A DNA stretch of 64,000 nt, taken from NCBI GenBank assembly GCA_025656675.1, contig JAHXHN010000002.1, positions 840,146 to 904,145 on the forward strand. The letters are read 5' to 3'. The notes beneath the pieces were generated by a model. It did not search any database. It saw only the letters and a list, made by a program, of their open reading frames with translations, and was not told the DNA's origin. This document shows positions 9,379 through 17,459 of the stretch, in pieces. Position numbers and translations under genes: made by a program. This stretch comes from Candidatus Thiodiazotropha sp. (ex Codakia rugifera). Its GTDB lineage: Bacteria; Pseudomonadota; Gammaproteobacteria; Chromatiales; Chromatiaceae. How positions within the stretch are numbered: the first letter of the stretch is position 1; each line of letters starts with the position of its first letter.

Positions 9379-10008
9379 ATGGCACGAATGAAATTTTATT
9401 GTGATCCCGAACGTTGTATCGAATGCAACGCTTGCGTGACAGCATGTAAGAATGAGAACGAAGTCCCCTGGGGTGTCAATCGCCGCAGAGTGGTCACCAT
9501 TAATGATGGCGATGAGGGAGAACGCTCGTTGTCGGTGGCCTGTATGCACTGTTCGGATGCGCCTTGTGCCACAGTCTGTCCGGTTGACTGTTTCTATACC
9601 ACCCAGGATGGGGTAGTGCTACATGACAAGGATATCTGTATCGGCTGTGGTTATTGCTTTTATGCCTGTCCATTCGGTGCGCCGCAATTTCCAGAAGATG
9701 GTGCATTTGCTACCCGTGGCAAGATGGATAAGTGTACCTTCTGTGCCGGTGGGCCTGAGGCGGATAGCAGTTCTGATGAACACAGAAAGTATGGTTCCAA
9801 TCGATTGGCGGAAGGCAAGCTACCATTGTGTGCTGAAATGTGCTCCACCAAAGCGCTATTGGCTGGTGATGCGGATACCATTTCAGAGATCTATCGTAAA
9901 CGCGTCATTAATCGCAGTGCAAGTGTAATGGCACGAGGTGTCTCTTATCGGGATGCCTCTTTTCGTGCGCCACATAGTGCCAGTGGCAAGAGCAGTGCAA
10001 AAGAGTGA
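9379..10008 (+). CDS. fdhB: Formate dehydrogenase beta subunit, 4Fe-4S
   Basis: A 209-residue electron-transfer subunit that takes electrons from FdhA to the membrane cytochrome b. Four Cys clusters are visible: CIECNACVTACKNEN near residues 12-25, CMHCSDAPCATVCPVDC, CIGCGYCFYACPFGAP and CTFCAGG with a later CAEMCSTKAL. It has no C-terminal membrane anchor, so it resembles the shorter Fdh3B type rather than E. coli FdnH. The ATG is preceded by an AGAGGA site 26 bases after the fdhA stop. Confidence 0.95.
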   Translation: MARMKFYCDPERCIECNACVTACKNENEVPWGVNRRRVVTINDGDEGERSLSVACMHCSDAPCATVCPVDCFYTTQDGVVLHDKDICIGCGYCFYACPFGAPQFPEDGAFATRGKMDKCTFCAGGPEADSSSDEHRKYGSNRLAEGKLPLCAEMCSTKALLAGDADTISEIYRKRVINRSASVMARGVSYRDASFRAPHSASGKSSAKE

Positions 10009-10209
10009 CCAGTAATCATCTGGATGGATAACTGTCTGTTGATAAAACATTCGCTTAGCAGCAACGCCAGGGATGGAGAAGGAAAAACAGAGCTTGGGAC
10101 AGATCGACGTTGAGCGGAATTGGGTGAGGGTGTTAAAGCTAGGTCAGGGAAGTTTCGTTCATTGTGTTCGGTTATCCCAAGTGATAACACGCACATGGGA
10201 TTCAGGTAC

Positions 10210-11295
10210 ATGGCTAAGTCAATATTCTTACAGAGCGATAACCGAAAAATGCATGCTGGATGGCTGTTACTGCTGTTATTGTGTTTTATTGTGCAACCGT
10301 TCGATAGCTTTGCTAACACATCAGAGTCGAGGGGCATACCTTCTGCTGCTGTACTCAATCCTGCTGCTGAATTATGGCGAGATGTAAGACAAAGAGAACA
10401 GTTAACAAACGGTACCTCACAGGTTAAGGGTGTGGATTCGGGAGTACTGATCAATGCTTATGGAGATCAATGGCGTAAGTTCCGTATGCAACAACTCATT
10501 CCTGTTGGTGGATACCTGCTGTTAGGTATAGTCATTGGATTGGCATTATTTTATTTGATTCGAGGAAAGGTGGCGATAGAAGGCGGGGAATCAGATAAAA
10601 AACTGCTCCGTTACACAAGCTATGAACAATTAATTCATTGGTTCATTGCGTCTATATTTCTATTTCTTGCCATTTCCGGTTTGATTATTTTATTCGGCCG
10701 TCCAGTATTGATTCCGATTATGGGTAAGGAGGCTTTTTCAGTCATTGCATCAGCATGCAAGGAGGGTCATAACCTGATGGGTCCTCTGTTCCTGGTGGCT
10801 CTGATACTGATCTTCATAAAATTTGTTCGGCGTAATATCTACCAGAAAGGTGATTTGAGCTGGTTATTGAGGGGCGGGGGAATCATTGGAAAAAAACATG
10901 TCCCATCCAACTTTTTCAACATGGGCGAGAAAACCATGTTCTGGATGCTTGTGCTTGTTGGTTCTGTAATCATCGCCTCTGGATTCGTTTTGATATTTCC
11001 CGTGTTCGGACTAGGTCGTGAATGGATGGAACTCGCCCATGTAGGCCATGCAATAGGCGCTATCTTAGTGATCGGTGTGATTATCGGACATATCTATATC
11101 GGCACTATCGGTATGGAGGGTGCGATTGAAGGGATGAAAACAGGTTATTGCGATCTTAATTGGGCCAAGGAGCACCATGATCTTTGGGCAACCAAGGCTG
11201 AGCAGCAGGGGGAAGTCATATCGAACGATAAAGTGAGTCGGTTACGGGATGTGAGCAGTGCGCAGTCCCTTGGCGGGCATGTACAGGAGGAGTGA
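10210..11295 (+). CDS. fdhC: Formate dehydrogenase gamma subunit, cytochrome b556
   Basis: A membrane cytochrome b that passes electrons from the Fe-S subunit to quinone. After a hydrophobic N-terminal segment there are transmembrane helices around VGGYLLLGIVIGLALFYLI, the IHWFIASIFLFLAISGLIILF helix with a haem-ligand His, a helix around FLVALILIFIKFVRRNIY, one around FWMLVLVGSVIIASGFVLIF, and the C-terminal HVGHAIGAILVIGVIIGHIY helix with three His. About 360 residues, the long periplasmic form of the family. The true start is uncertain: ATGs at 10195, 10210 and 10249 and a TTG at 10120 are all in frame and none has a good ribosome binding site. Confidence 0.9.
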   Translation: MAKSIFLQSDNRKMHAGWLLLLLLCFIVQPFDSFANTSESRGIPSAAVLNPAAELWRDVRQREQLTNGTSQVKGVDSGVLINAYGDQWRKFRMQQLIPVGGYLLLGIVIGLALFYLIRGKVAIEGGESDKKLLRYTSYEQLIHWFIASIFLFLAISGLIILFGRPVLIPIMGKEAFSVIASACKEGHNLMGPLFLVALILIFIKFVRRNIYQKGDLSWLLRGGGIIGKKHVPSNFFNMGEKTMFWMLVLVGSVIIASGFVLIFPVFGLGREWMELAHVGHAIGAILVIGVIIGHIYIGTIGMEGAIEGMKTGYCDLNWAKEHHDLWATKAEQQGEVISNDKVSRLRDVSSAQSLGGHVQEE

Positions 11296-11933
11296 TGGGT
11301 CAATTTATCGACGGGCCATTGTGGACTTTTTCATTGAGTGTATTTGTTCTTGGTGTCATTTGGCGTGTTGTAACGATCCTCATTGCGGGAAACCGGTCAG
11401 ATTTGGCAACAGCGAAAGGGAGTGCAGGCAAAGGCGCTATACGAACGGTTTTCAGCCGTTTTGTTCCGGAACGCACAGTTGCTACACGGGGAAGGATACA
11501 GTTGATTGCCGGGTACTTATTCCATTTGGGACTCCTTGCCTTACTTTTTTTTGCCAAACCGCATGTTGACTTTATTGCTGAGAGGATTACTGGATTAAGC
11601 TGGTCTGCAATGCCTCATTGGGCATTCATCGTTTCTGCAGAAGCAGCATTCATTGGCCTGATTCTGTTATGGCTGCACCGGGTTCTCAATCCGGTTACCC
11701 GTCTGCTTTCTGATCTGGACGACCATGTGGGTAGCATTCTGGTGTTTCTGGTCATGCTGACAGGTTGCCTGGCCTTGGCCCAGGCGTTTGAGCCTTTGCG
11801 TTTGATCCATCTGCTGTTAGCAGAGCTGTTACTGATCTACTTTCCTTTCAGTAAGCTGATGCATGCTTTCACCTTCGTCATGAGTCGTGGATATACCGGT
11901 GCAACCATGGGGCGCAAAGGCATAAATGCCTAA
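11295..11933 (+). CDS. NarI/DsrM-like membrane cytochrome b subunit
   Basis: A 212-residue polytopic membrane protein with about five hydrophobic helices. His residues placed inside helices (LFHLG, PHWAFIV, LLWLHRVL, LIHLLL, KLMHAF) match the haem b ligands of NarI/DsrM/HdrE-type quinone-reactive cytochromes. It starts inside the fdhC stop codon (TGATG) after GGAGGAG, so it is co-translated with the formate dehydrogenase. The DsrK/HdrD-like Fe-S protein follows 12 bases later, giving a two-gene module like DsrMK, HmeCD or TmcBC. Whether it exchanges electrons with quinone or with FdhC is not shown by sequence. Confidence 0.8.
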   Translation: MGQFIDGPLWTFSLSVFVLGVIWRVVTILIAGNRSDLATAKGSAGKGAIRTVFSRFVPERTVATRGRIQLIAGYLFHLGLLALLFFAKPHVDFIAERITGLSWSAMPHWAFIVSAEAAFIGLILLWLHRVLNPVTRLLSDLDDHVGSILVFLVMLTGCLALAQAFEPLRLIHLLLAELLLIYFPFSKLMHAFTFVMSRGYTGATMGRKGINA

Positions 11934-11945
11934 GGAGAGAAGTTG

Positions 11946-13217
11946 ATGAGCGAAAAGTTTGAGCAGGGTGTGCAGGCGCTTCGTCAACAGATAGACGCCA
12001 GAATTTCCTCCTACTTTTCCAGTTGCGTCCACTGCGGCCTCTGTGCTGAGGCATGCCTTTTCTATACCGAAACCAATAATCCCCGTTTCACACCAATCCA
12101 TAAACTTGAGCCGATGAAGAAGCTATGGCGGCGTGAGTATACATTCTGGGGTAAGTTAGGTGCTGCCTTTGGTCTGGGCCAATCACTGACAGAAGATGAT
12201 TTTGCGGAGTGGGAAACATTGGTTTACGACAGTTGTACCCTGTGTGGCCGTTGTTCCATGATTTGTCCGGTCGGTAACGACATAACCTATATGATCAGGA
12301 AGCAACGGGAAGGTTTTTCAGTTGCCGGTTATGCTCCCGATGGCATGAAGGAGGCGACCCGTCGTGCATTGAAGATCGGCAGCCCCATGGGAGTGACCTA
12401 TAAGACACTCAAGGCTGCCTTGGCTCATGTTGAAAAGGATACAGGGATGACGATTCCTGTGGATAAGCAGGGTGCTGACTATATGACCCTTTTCTCCTCC
12501 ATGGAGATTGTCAATTTCCCAGAGTATATTGAGAGTATTGCAAGAATATTCGATGCTGCCGGGGTCTCATGGACGATCAGCAGTAAGGCGTTCGAAGCCA
12601 CCAATAGCGGTATCCAGATCGGTAACAAAGAGGCTGCTGCAGAGCTAGTCAATCGGGTGGTGATTGCAGCAGAGAAGTTAGGCATCAAAACCGTTATCAG
12701 TCCTGAATGCGGACATGCCTATACAGCAATTCGCTGGGAGGGACCGAACCTTATCGGACGAAAGTATCCATTTGAAGTGATTCATATTCTGGAACTGCTG
12801 GACCAATTGAAAAAAGAGGGACGTCTGCAACTGGAGTACAAAGACAGCATACCCATGACCCTGCATGATCCCTGCCAGATCGTCCGTAGAGGAGGGGTTG
12901 TTAAACAACCTCGTGATCTGCTGAATAGTGTGGCTGAACATTTTACCGAAATGAAAGACCATGGTGTGATGAACTGGTGCTGCGGTGGAGGTGGTGGGGT
13001 AAGCGCGAATGAACGTGCTGAGCCATTGAGACTGCAGGTCTTCAATCGTAAGAAAAGTCAGCTGGACGAGTTAGGCGTCAATACCCTGGTTACTGCTTGC
13101 GCCAACTGTCGCATTATTCTCGAAGAGGGTCTTGAGCACAATGAGATGGATACCGAGGTGATCAGTCTGACTGAATTGATTGCAGATCATCTGGTCAAGG
13201 ATGAAAGTAATGCGTAA
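11946..13217 (+). CDS. DsrK/HdrD-like Fe-S protein with CCG domain
   Basis: A 423-residue cytoplasmic-side iron-sulfur protein. Two classical 4Fe-4S motifs, CVHCGLCAEAC near residue 25 and CTLCGRCSMICPVG near residue 100, are followed by a C-terminal half with the CCG pattern: DPCQIV, then NWCCGGGGG, then ACANC. In HdrB/HdrD and DsrK this Cys set binds the unusual cluster that handles disulfide or thiol substrates. SPECGHAY supplies a further Cys/His. It ends the formate dehydrogenase run. The presumed partner is the cytochrome b encoded immediately upstream. The substrate is unknown: glycolate/lactate oxidase subunits also carry CCG domains, but no flavin partner is next to it. Confidence 0.82.
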   Translation: MSEKFEQGVQALRQQIDARISSYFSSCVHCGLCAEACLFYTETNNPRFTPIHKLEPMKKLWRREYTFWGKLGAAFGLGQSLTEDDFAEWETLVYDSCTLCGRCSMICPVGNDITYMIRKQREGFSVAGYAPDGMKEATRRALKIGSPMGVTYKTLKAALAHVEKDTGMTIPVDKQGADYMTLFSSMEIVNFPEYIESIARIFDAAGVSWTISSKAFEATNSGIQIGNKEAAAELVNRVVIAAEKLGIKTVISPECGHAYTAIRWEGPNLIGRKYPFEVIHILELLDQLKKEGRLQLEYKDSIPMTLHDPCQIVRRGGVVKQPRDLLNSVAEHFTEMKDHGVMNWCCGGGGGVSANERAEPLRLQVFNRKKSQLDELGVNTLVTACANCRIILEEGLEHNEMDTEVISLTELIADHLVKDESNA

Positions 13218-13388
13218 TTCAGGGGATCATTGTCTATGAAATGACCTTTTTTCAAGGGTTATATAGCTTCAACATATGCTGTAATTGGGTTGTCAGATAA
13301 GACTGATCAGCAAGCCGGATAGTAGGCAGCACATCAATCGTTATTTCTGAAAAAATTTTTAAATTCAACTCTTTTTCTGGAGGTCAAT

Positions 13389-13817
13389 ATGTCCTCACTG
13401 TCTAACAGATACACTACTTTCGTATTACTACTTGTGCTGAGTGTACCATTGGCTATTGCAGTAACACCTGCCCCAGAGGGAGTGAAGCTCTACATCATTT
13501 CACCGGCAAATGGTGATCAGATCACCGGTTCGTTTACAGTTCGTTTCGGCTTGCAGGGAATGGGTGTTGCACCTGCAGGTGTTGAGCGTGATAAGACAGG
13601 ACACCACCATCTACTGATCGATGTCAACGAGATGCCGGTCATGGATATGCCACTGCCTTCAGATGAGCGTCATCGTCATTTTGGCGGAGGCCAGACAGAA
13701 GTGGTTCTTGACCTACCAAAAGGAAAGCACACTTTACAACTGGTGCTTGGAGATAAAGATCATATTCCGTTCAGTCCACCGTTGGTCTCAGACAAGATAA
13801 CGGTAACTGTAAAGTGA
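13389..13817 (+). CDS. DUF4399 periplasmic protein
   Basis: A 142-residue secreted protein with an N-terminal signal peptide (TFVLLLVLSVPLAIAVTPA) and the DUF4399 pattern: SPANGDQITGSFTVRFGLQG, then a His-rich centre (KTGHHHLLID, DERHRHFGGGQTE) and LPKGKHTLQLVLGDKDHIPF. The fold is probably immunoglobulin/cupredoxin-like and the His residues suggest metal binding; no function is established. A ribosome binding site (CTGGAGG) lies just before the ATG. It stands alone between the formate dehydrogenase cluster and a repeat-rich region. Confidence 0.8.
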   Translation: MSSLSNRYTTFVLLLVLSVPLAIAVTPAPEGVKLYIISPANGDQITGSFTVRFGLQGMGVAPAGVERDKTGHHHLLIDVNEMPVMDMPLPSDERHRHFGGGQTEVVLDLPKGKHTLQLVLGDKDHIPFSPPLVSDKITVTVK

Positions 13818-13870
13818 CATCAGCACGTCTCCCTGCTGAAGTTCACTGATTCAGGTCGAGAGAGACATAC

Positions 13871-14138
13871 TAGTGGGCCATGCGGTAAATGCTGTAACAC
13901 TCAGCCGAACCACAAGCGCCATTGGTAAGGCATGCGAGCGCAGGACTAGCCGTTGCTAATTCAAGCGAGCATAACACCGCCAATGGCGCTTGTGGTTCGG
14001 CCCAATGGGAGACCCGCTCGTGGGCCAATTCTGCGTTGCACTTCTTGTAAAGGGCATGCCATTCCCTGCGAAGTGCGCCTTGCCTTGGCCCACGAGTGGG
14101 GCTCTGAGCGTTACAGCATTTACCGCATGGCCCACTAG
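13871..14138. repeat. Nested inverted-repeat element
   Basis: A roughly 270-base non-coding element made of nested palindromes. The left arm 13871-13925 is complementary to two separate right arms: 13980-14001 (CCAATGGCGCTTGTGGTTCGGC) pairs with its inner half, and 14104-14137 with its outer half. Between the right arms sits an inner inverted repeat (near 14014-14027 and 14086-14100) around a core at 14049-14079. That core is shared, 27 of 31 bases, with the element at 43861-43891. No transposase is present, so this is a dispersed non-autonomous repeat or a folded RNA/DNA element. Confidence 0.75.
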
Positions 14139-14272
14139 ACTATCCAAGCATCGTTGAACGTACGCTCAGTCATTATCATTCGGGCGAATGATCTTAAATG
14201 TCTCACCCACAGCCACCAACAAGCGTTCACACCTTAAAAAGGCTGTTGGGGGGGAGTTGTACGGCTGAAAAG

Positions 14273-14407
14273 TCAGGCCAGGGTCTTACGAAACAACAGA
14301 AGACCAGCTTGACCGAGAACCAAGCCGATGATAGCCGTTATGCTTAATGCTGAAATCAAAGAGGTGAATCCGACTAATACAATGATCAACCAAGTTACTG
14401 AATTCAT
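14273..14407 (-). CDS. Possible 44-residue hydrophobic membrane peptide
   Basis: A short ATG-started frame with the peptide MNSVTWLIIVLVGFTSLISA followed by LSITAIIGLVLGQAGLLLFR and KTLA. Nearly the whole chain is hydrophobic and ends in a basic tail, as in small single- or double-pass membrane proteins and type I toxins. No strong ribosome binding site is seen (a GAGAG lies 12 bases before the ATG, slightly far). The frame is in a long intergenic region, transcribed away from the nine-haem cytochrome gene, with the FNR-type box at 14531 in the shared upstream DNA. No family is recognised. Confidence 0.35.
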   Translation of the reverse strand: MNSVTWLIIVLVGFTSLISALSITAIIGLVLGQAGLLLFRKTLA

Positions 14408-14530
14408 AATGATATACTGCTCTCAAAATGTTACTGCATTCACGGCTTTATTATAATATTAGAAATTGCTTAATTCAAGCTTGGTCCATAAATAATGCCC
14501 GTCAAATTAGCGATCTAGCATGAGAAATAG

Positions 14531-14544
14531 TTGATGTTCATCAA
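14531..14544. promoter_or_regulatory. Perfect FNR/DNR-type box
   Basis: TTGATGTTCATCAA matches the FNR/DNR consensus TTGAT-N4-ATCAA at all ten defined positions. It lies about 205 bases upstream of the nine-haem cytochrome gene and 124 bases upstream of the small minus-strand frame at 14273-14407. A Crp/Fnr regulator is encoded in this window at 62975-63709. Oxygen- or NO-responsive control of the cytochrome gene is inferred. Confidence 0.6.
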
Positions 14545-14748
14545 CTAATCACTGTTTTTTTACAATCGGGAGTTGAATTACTCGCGTTAGGCTCTTGACC
14601 AAGCCCTAGAAGGAACAGGATACTGGTGTCGATTTTAAAGGAATATCAAAAATTATAATACGTAATTCCGTTTGTGGCTTTACCTGTTGTTTAGTGTTTT
14701 TTAGCCTCGTTGTATCGGTCGTAATTTTCGATTTTCGGGGACAATAAC

Positions 14749-16734
14749 ATGAAAAATATCTCAGCTAGGCCATTGGTCTGGTTTATCTTCAGTGCGTTCT
14801 TCCTTCTTTGTTCAACGCCCACTCAGAGTACGGAAAGTGGTGTTGGTCTGTTGCTGGGCGAAGCGATTCCACCGGGTTTCGACCCCGAGACGGGAAAACG
14901 TATCATACCCAATCAGCGTTGCATGAAATGTCACGGTGATGAAAACGAGAAGACAGATACCCGGGATGACGGCAGTATCGTTGATATCTATGTCGAACCG
15001 CACAAGCTAAAGGATAGCGTTCACGGCAAGCAGGACTGTACCAATTGTCATGTCACTGTCACCCGGGTTCCTCATCGAGAGGCACCGGAAGTCGTGGTCG
15101 GCTGTGTGGAGTGTCATCGCCAGACCTGGCTCGATCACAAGGATGATCCCGATGGCAAACACGAACGTCTGGGAGTGGTGATCGAGCAGATTGACAGCTT
15201 CATGACCTCGGTTCATGCGCGTCCCAACACGCGGGATCAGTCCAGTACCAATGCGACCTGTTACGATTGTCACGATGCCCACAATATTGGATCTTTGGGC
15301 AGTCATCAACGTGCCGAGCATCGTCTGGAAAATCCTGAGGTATGCGGGGCTTGTCACCGAAAACAGCTATCTGAATACCGCGAATCCGATCATGGTAAGG
15401 CGGTGCTCGAGAAAGGTGACAGTGAGTCCGCCGTGTGCTCCGATTGCCACACCACCCACGATATCGACTCTCCGGAGGGTGGGTCGGTGATGCTAACCAT
15501 CACCGAAAACTGTGGTAGTTGCCACGAGGATGCTCAAAAGAGTTATCGATCTTCCTATCACGGTCAGGTCAACAAACTGGGCTATACCCATTCCGCCAAA
15601 TGCTTCGATTGCCATGGTGGGCACAAGGTACGCAGTGTGGATGACCCAACTTCCACTATCCATCTGGACAATCGCCTCGAGACCTGCAACAAGTGCCATG
15701 AGGATGCTCCAGAGGGCTTCCTTGGTTTCCATGCCCACGGACATGGGAACGATTTCGAGAAATACCCGGGAATATGGATCGTCACCAAATTCATGCAATT
15801 GCTTATCATCGGCGTGCTGGGATTCTTCTGGGTGCATGTGATCTTGTGGTTCTATCGGGAGTACCAGGATCGTAAGGCGGGTAAGAGCTTTGCTCATCCC
15901 CACCCAGGTGAGGATACCGTCTATGTCCGTCGTTTCACTGCAACCTGGCGATGGATTCACCTGCTCTTCGCTGTCAGTACCATGATTCTGGTGCTGAGCG
16001 GTACCACCCTGCTTTTTTCCCATACTGCATGGGCAGGCATCGTCATGACGATGCTCGGTGGTCCCGAGGTGGAGGCCATCCTGCACCGTACCGCCGCCAC
16101 GATTTGGATTGGCGTCTTTCTGGTGCATTTTATCATTGCCATGAGTAACATCGTGCGTAATCGCGACACCTTCCGCTGGTTTGGACCCAGTTCCATGGTA
16201 CCGAACATGCAGGACTTGCAGGATGTTGGTGCCATGTTCAGTTGGTTCTTCGGTCGTCGAGAGCGTCCGAACTTTGACCGCTTTACCTACTGGCAGAAGT
16301 TCGACTATTGGGCCCCCTTCTGGGGTGCGGCAGTCATTGGTTTCAGTGGCATCATGTTGTTCGCACCGAAGCTGACCGCCGCTTTTCTGCCGGGATGGGT
16401 ATTCAATATCGCCACCATCGTGCATGCAGAAGAGGCCCTGTTGGCAACCATGTTCCTGTTCACCGTGCACTTCTTTAATTCACATTTCAGACCCGATCGT
16501 TTCCCAATGAGCACTATCATGTTCACCGGAGCTGTACCGCTGGAAGAGTTTAAGTTTGAGCATCGCCTGGAGTATGAGCGCCTGAAGGCGAGTGGCGAAC
16601 TCGAAAAGTGCCTGATCAAGCCGCCTTCCGAGGCCATGGAGAAGGGTTCACGCGCCCTGTCTGTAGTTCTCATCCTTGCAGGCCTTGGGCTGCTTACCCT
16701 GGTGTTCATCGGTTACCTGACCATGCCAAGTTGA
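14749..16734 (+). CDS. Nine-haem cytochrome c fused to membrane cytochrome b
   Basis: A 661-residue secreted/membrane protein. After a signal peptide, nine CxxCH haem sites occur in the first about 330 residues (CMKCH, CTNCH, CVECH, CYDCH, CGACH, CSDCH, CGSCH, CFDCH, CNKCH). Then comes a membrane part with about six helices, including the His-bearing segments WRWIHLLFAVSTM, VFLVHFIIAMSNIV and IVHAEEALLATMFLFTVHFF, as in formate dehydrogenase/thiosulfate reductase-type cytochromes b. It therefore links quinone to a periplasmic multihaem wire. It precedes fccA-fccB by 121 bases and may exchange electrons with the sulfide dehydrogenase (inference). An FNR-type box lies upstream. Confidence 0.88.
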   Translation: MKNISARPLVWFIFSAFFLLCSTPTQSTESGVGLLLGEAIPPGFDPETGKRIIPNQRCMKCHGDENEKTDTRDDGSIVDIYVEPHKLKDSVHGKQDCTNCHVTVTRVPHREAPEVVVGCVECHRQTWLDHKDDPDGKHERLGVVIEQIDSFMTSVHARPNTRDQSSTNATCYDCHDAHNIGSLGSHQRAEHRLENPEVCGACHRKQLSEYRESDHGKAVLEKGDSESAVCSDCHTTHDIDSPEGGSVMLTITENCGSCHEDAQKSYRSSYHGQVNKLGYTHSAKCFDCHGGHKVRSVDDPTSTIHLDNRLETCNKCHEDAPEGFLGFHAHGHGNDFEKYPGIWIVTKFMQLLIIGVLGFFWVHVILWFYREYQDRKAGKSFAHPHPGEDTVYVRRFTATWRWIHLLFAVSTMILVLSGTTLLFSHTAWAGIVMTMLGGPEVEAILHRTAATIWIGVFLVHFIIAMSNIVRNRDTFRWFGPSSMVPNMQDLQDVGAMFSWFFGRRERPNFDRFTYWQKFDYWAPFWGAAVIGFSGIMLFAPKLTAAFLPGWVFNIATIVHAEEALLATMFLFTVHFFNSHFRPDRFPMSTIMFTGAVPLEEFKFEHRLEYERLKASGELEKCLIKPPSEAMEKGSRALSVVLILAGLGLLTLVFIGYLTMPS

Positions 16735-16855
16735 TGGTAAGGAAAAAACCGTTTACCTATATCCCATGCGGCTGGCACCTGATGAAACAGGTGTCAGGCC
16801 AACGGCCCCAAAAGAACAGTCAATTGTGGGCCGAAAACGACGGAGAGATCAGTTC

Positions 16856-17437
16856 ATGAGAAGAAAAACAGTATTTGCCATCCTGTCCTTGCTGGTGCTG
16901 ATGCCGGTTATCACCCAGGCAGCGGGTCCCACGGCCGCCGCCCTGGCCTTCACCTGTGCGGGTTGTCACGGTACTGACGGCTCCAGCGTAGGGCCATCCA
17001 GTCCATCCATTGCCCAAATGGACCCGGAGGTCTTTATCGATGCCATGCAGGCGTACAAGGCAGATAAAAGCAACTCCACGATCATGAATCGTATTGCCAA
17101 AGGTTACAGTGATGAGCAGATAAAAGGCATGGCCTGGTTTTTTGCCAAACAGAAATTACGTCTTCAACCCCAGCAGCACGATCCACAGTTGGCCAGGCTC
17201 GGTGCTGAGCTGCATGATAAGTATTGTGAGAAGTGTCATGAAGACGGCGGTCGTCCAGGGGACGCCGGTACCCTCGCGGGTCAGTGGATGCCTTATCTGG
17301 AATACGCAATGGCAGACTATATCGCGGGAAAAAGACCATATCCCAGAAAGATGCAACGCAAGGTAGATGCAGCAATCAAGGATCAGGGGGATAAAGCCAC
17401 CTCAGCATTGATCCACTACTACGGCAGCCAGCACTGA
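16856..17437 (+). CDS. fccA: Flavocytochrome c sulfide dehydrogenase, dihaem cytochrome subunit
   Basis: A 193-residue periplasmic dihaem cytochrome c with a signal peptide (AILSLLVLMPVITQAAG) and two CxxCH sites: CAGCH near residue 36 and CEKCH near residue 128, each in its own c-type domain. It is the electron acceptor for the flavoprotein FccB encoded 22 bases downstream. The ATG at 16856 with GGAGAG upstream was chosen because the signal peptide begins there; an upstream in-frame start would add 30 charged residues. Confidence 0.92.
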   Translation: MRRKTVFAILSLLVLMPVITQAAGPTAAALAFTCAGCHGTDGSSVGPSSPSIAQMDPEVFIDAMQAYKADKSNSTIMNRIAKGYSDEQIKGMAWFFAKQKLRLQPQQHDPQLARLGAELHDKYCEKCHEDGGRPGDAGTLAGQWMPYLEYAMADYIAGKRPYPRKMQRKVDAAIKDQGDKATSALIHYYGSQH

Positions 17438-17459
17438 ACCACGCAGAAGGAAACCAAGT

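Noticed and set aside
15493..16470. Long open frame (325 codons) on the minus strand inside the nine-haem cytochrome gene
   Set aside because: It is the antisense of a strongly supported coding region, has no family features and no ribosome site, and arises from the codon bias of the sense gene.
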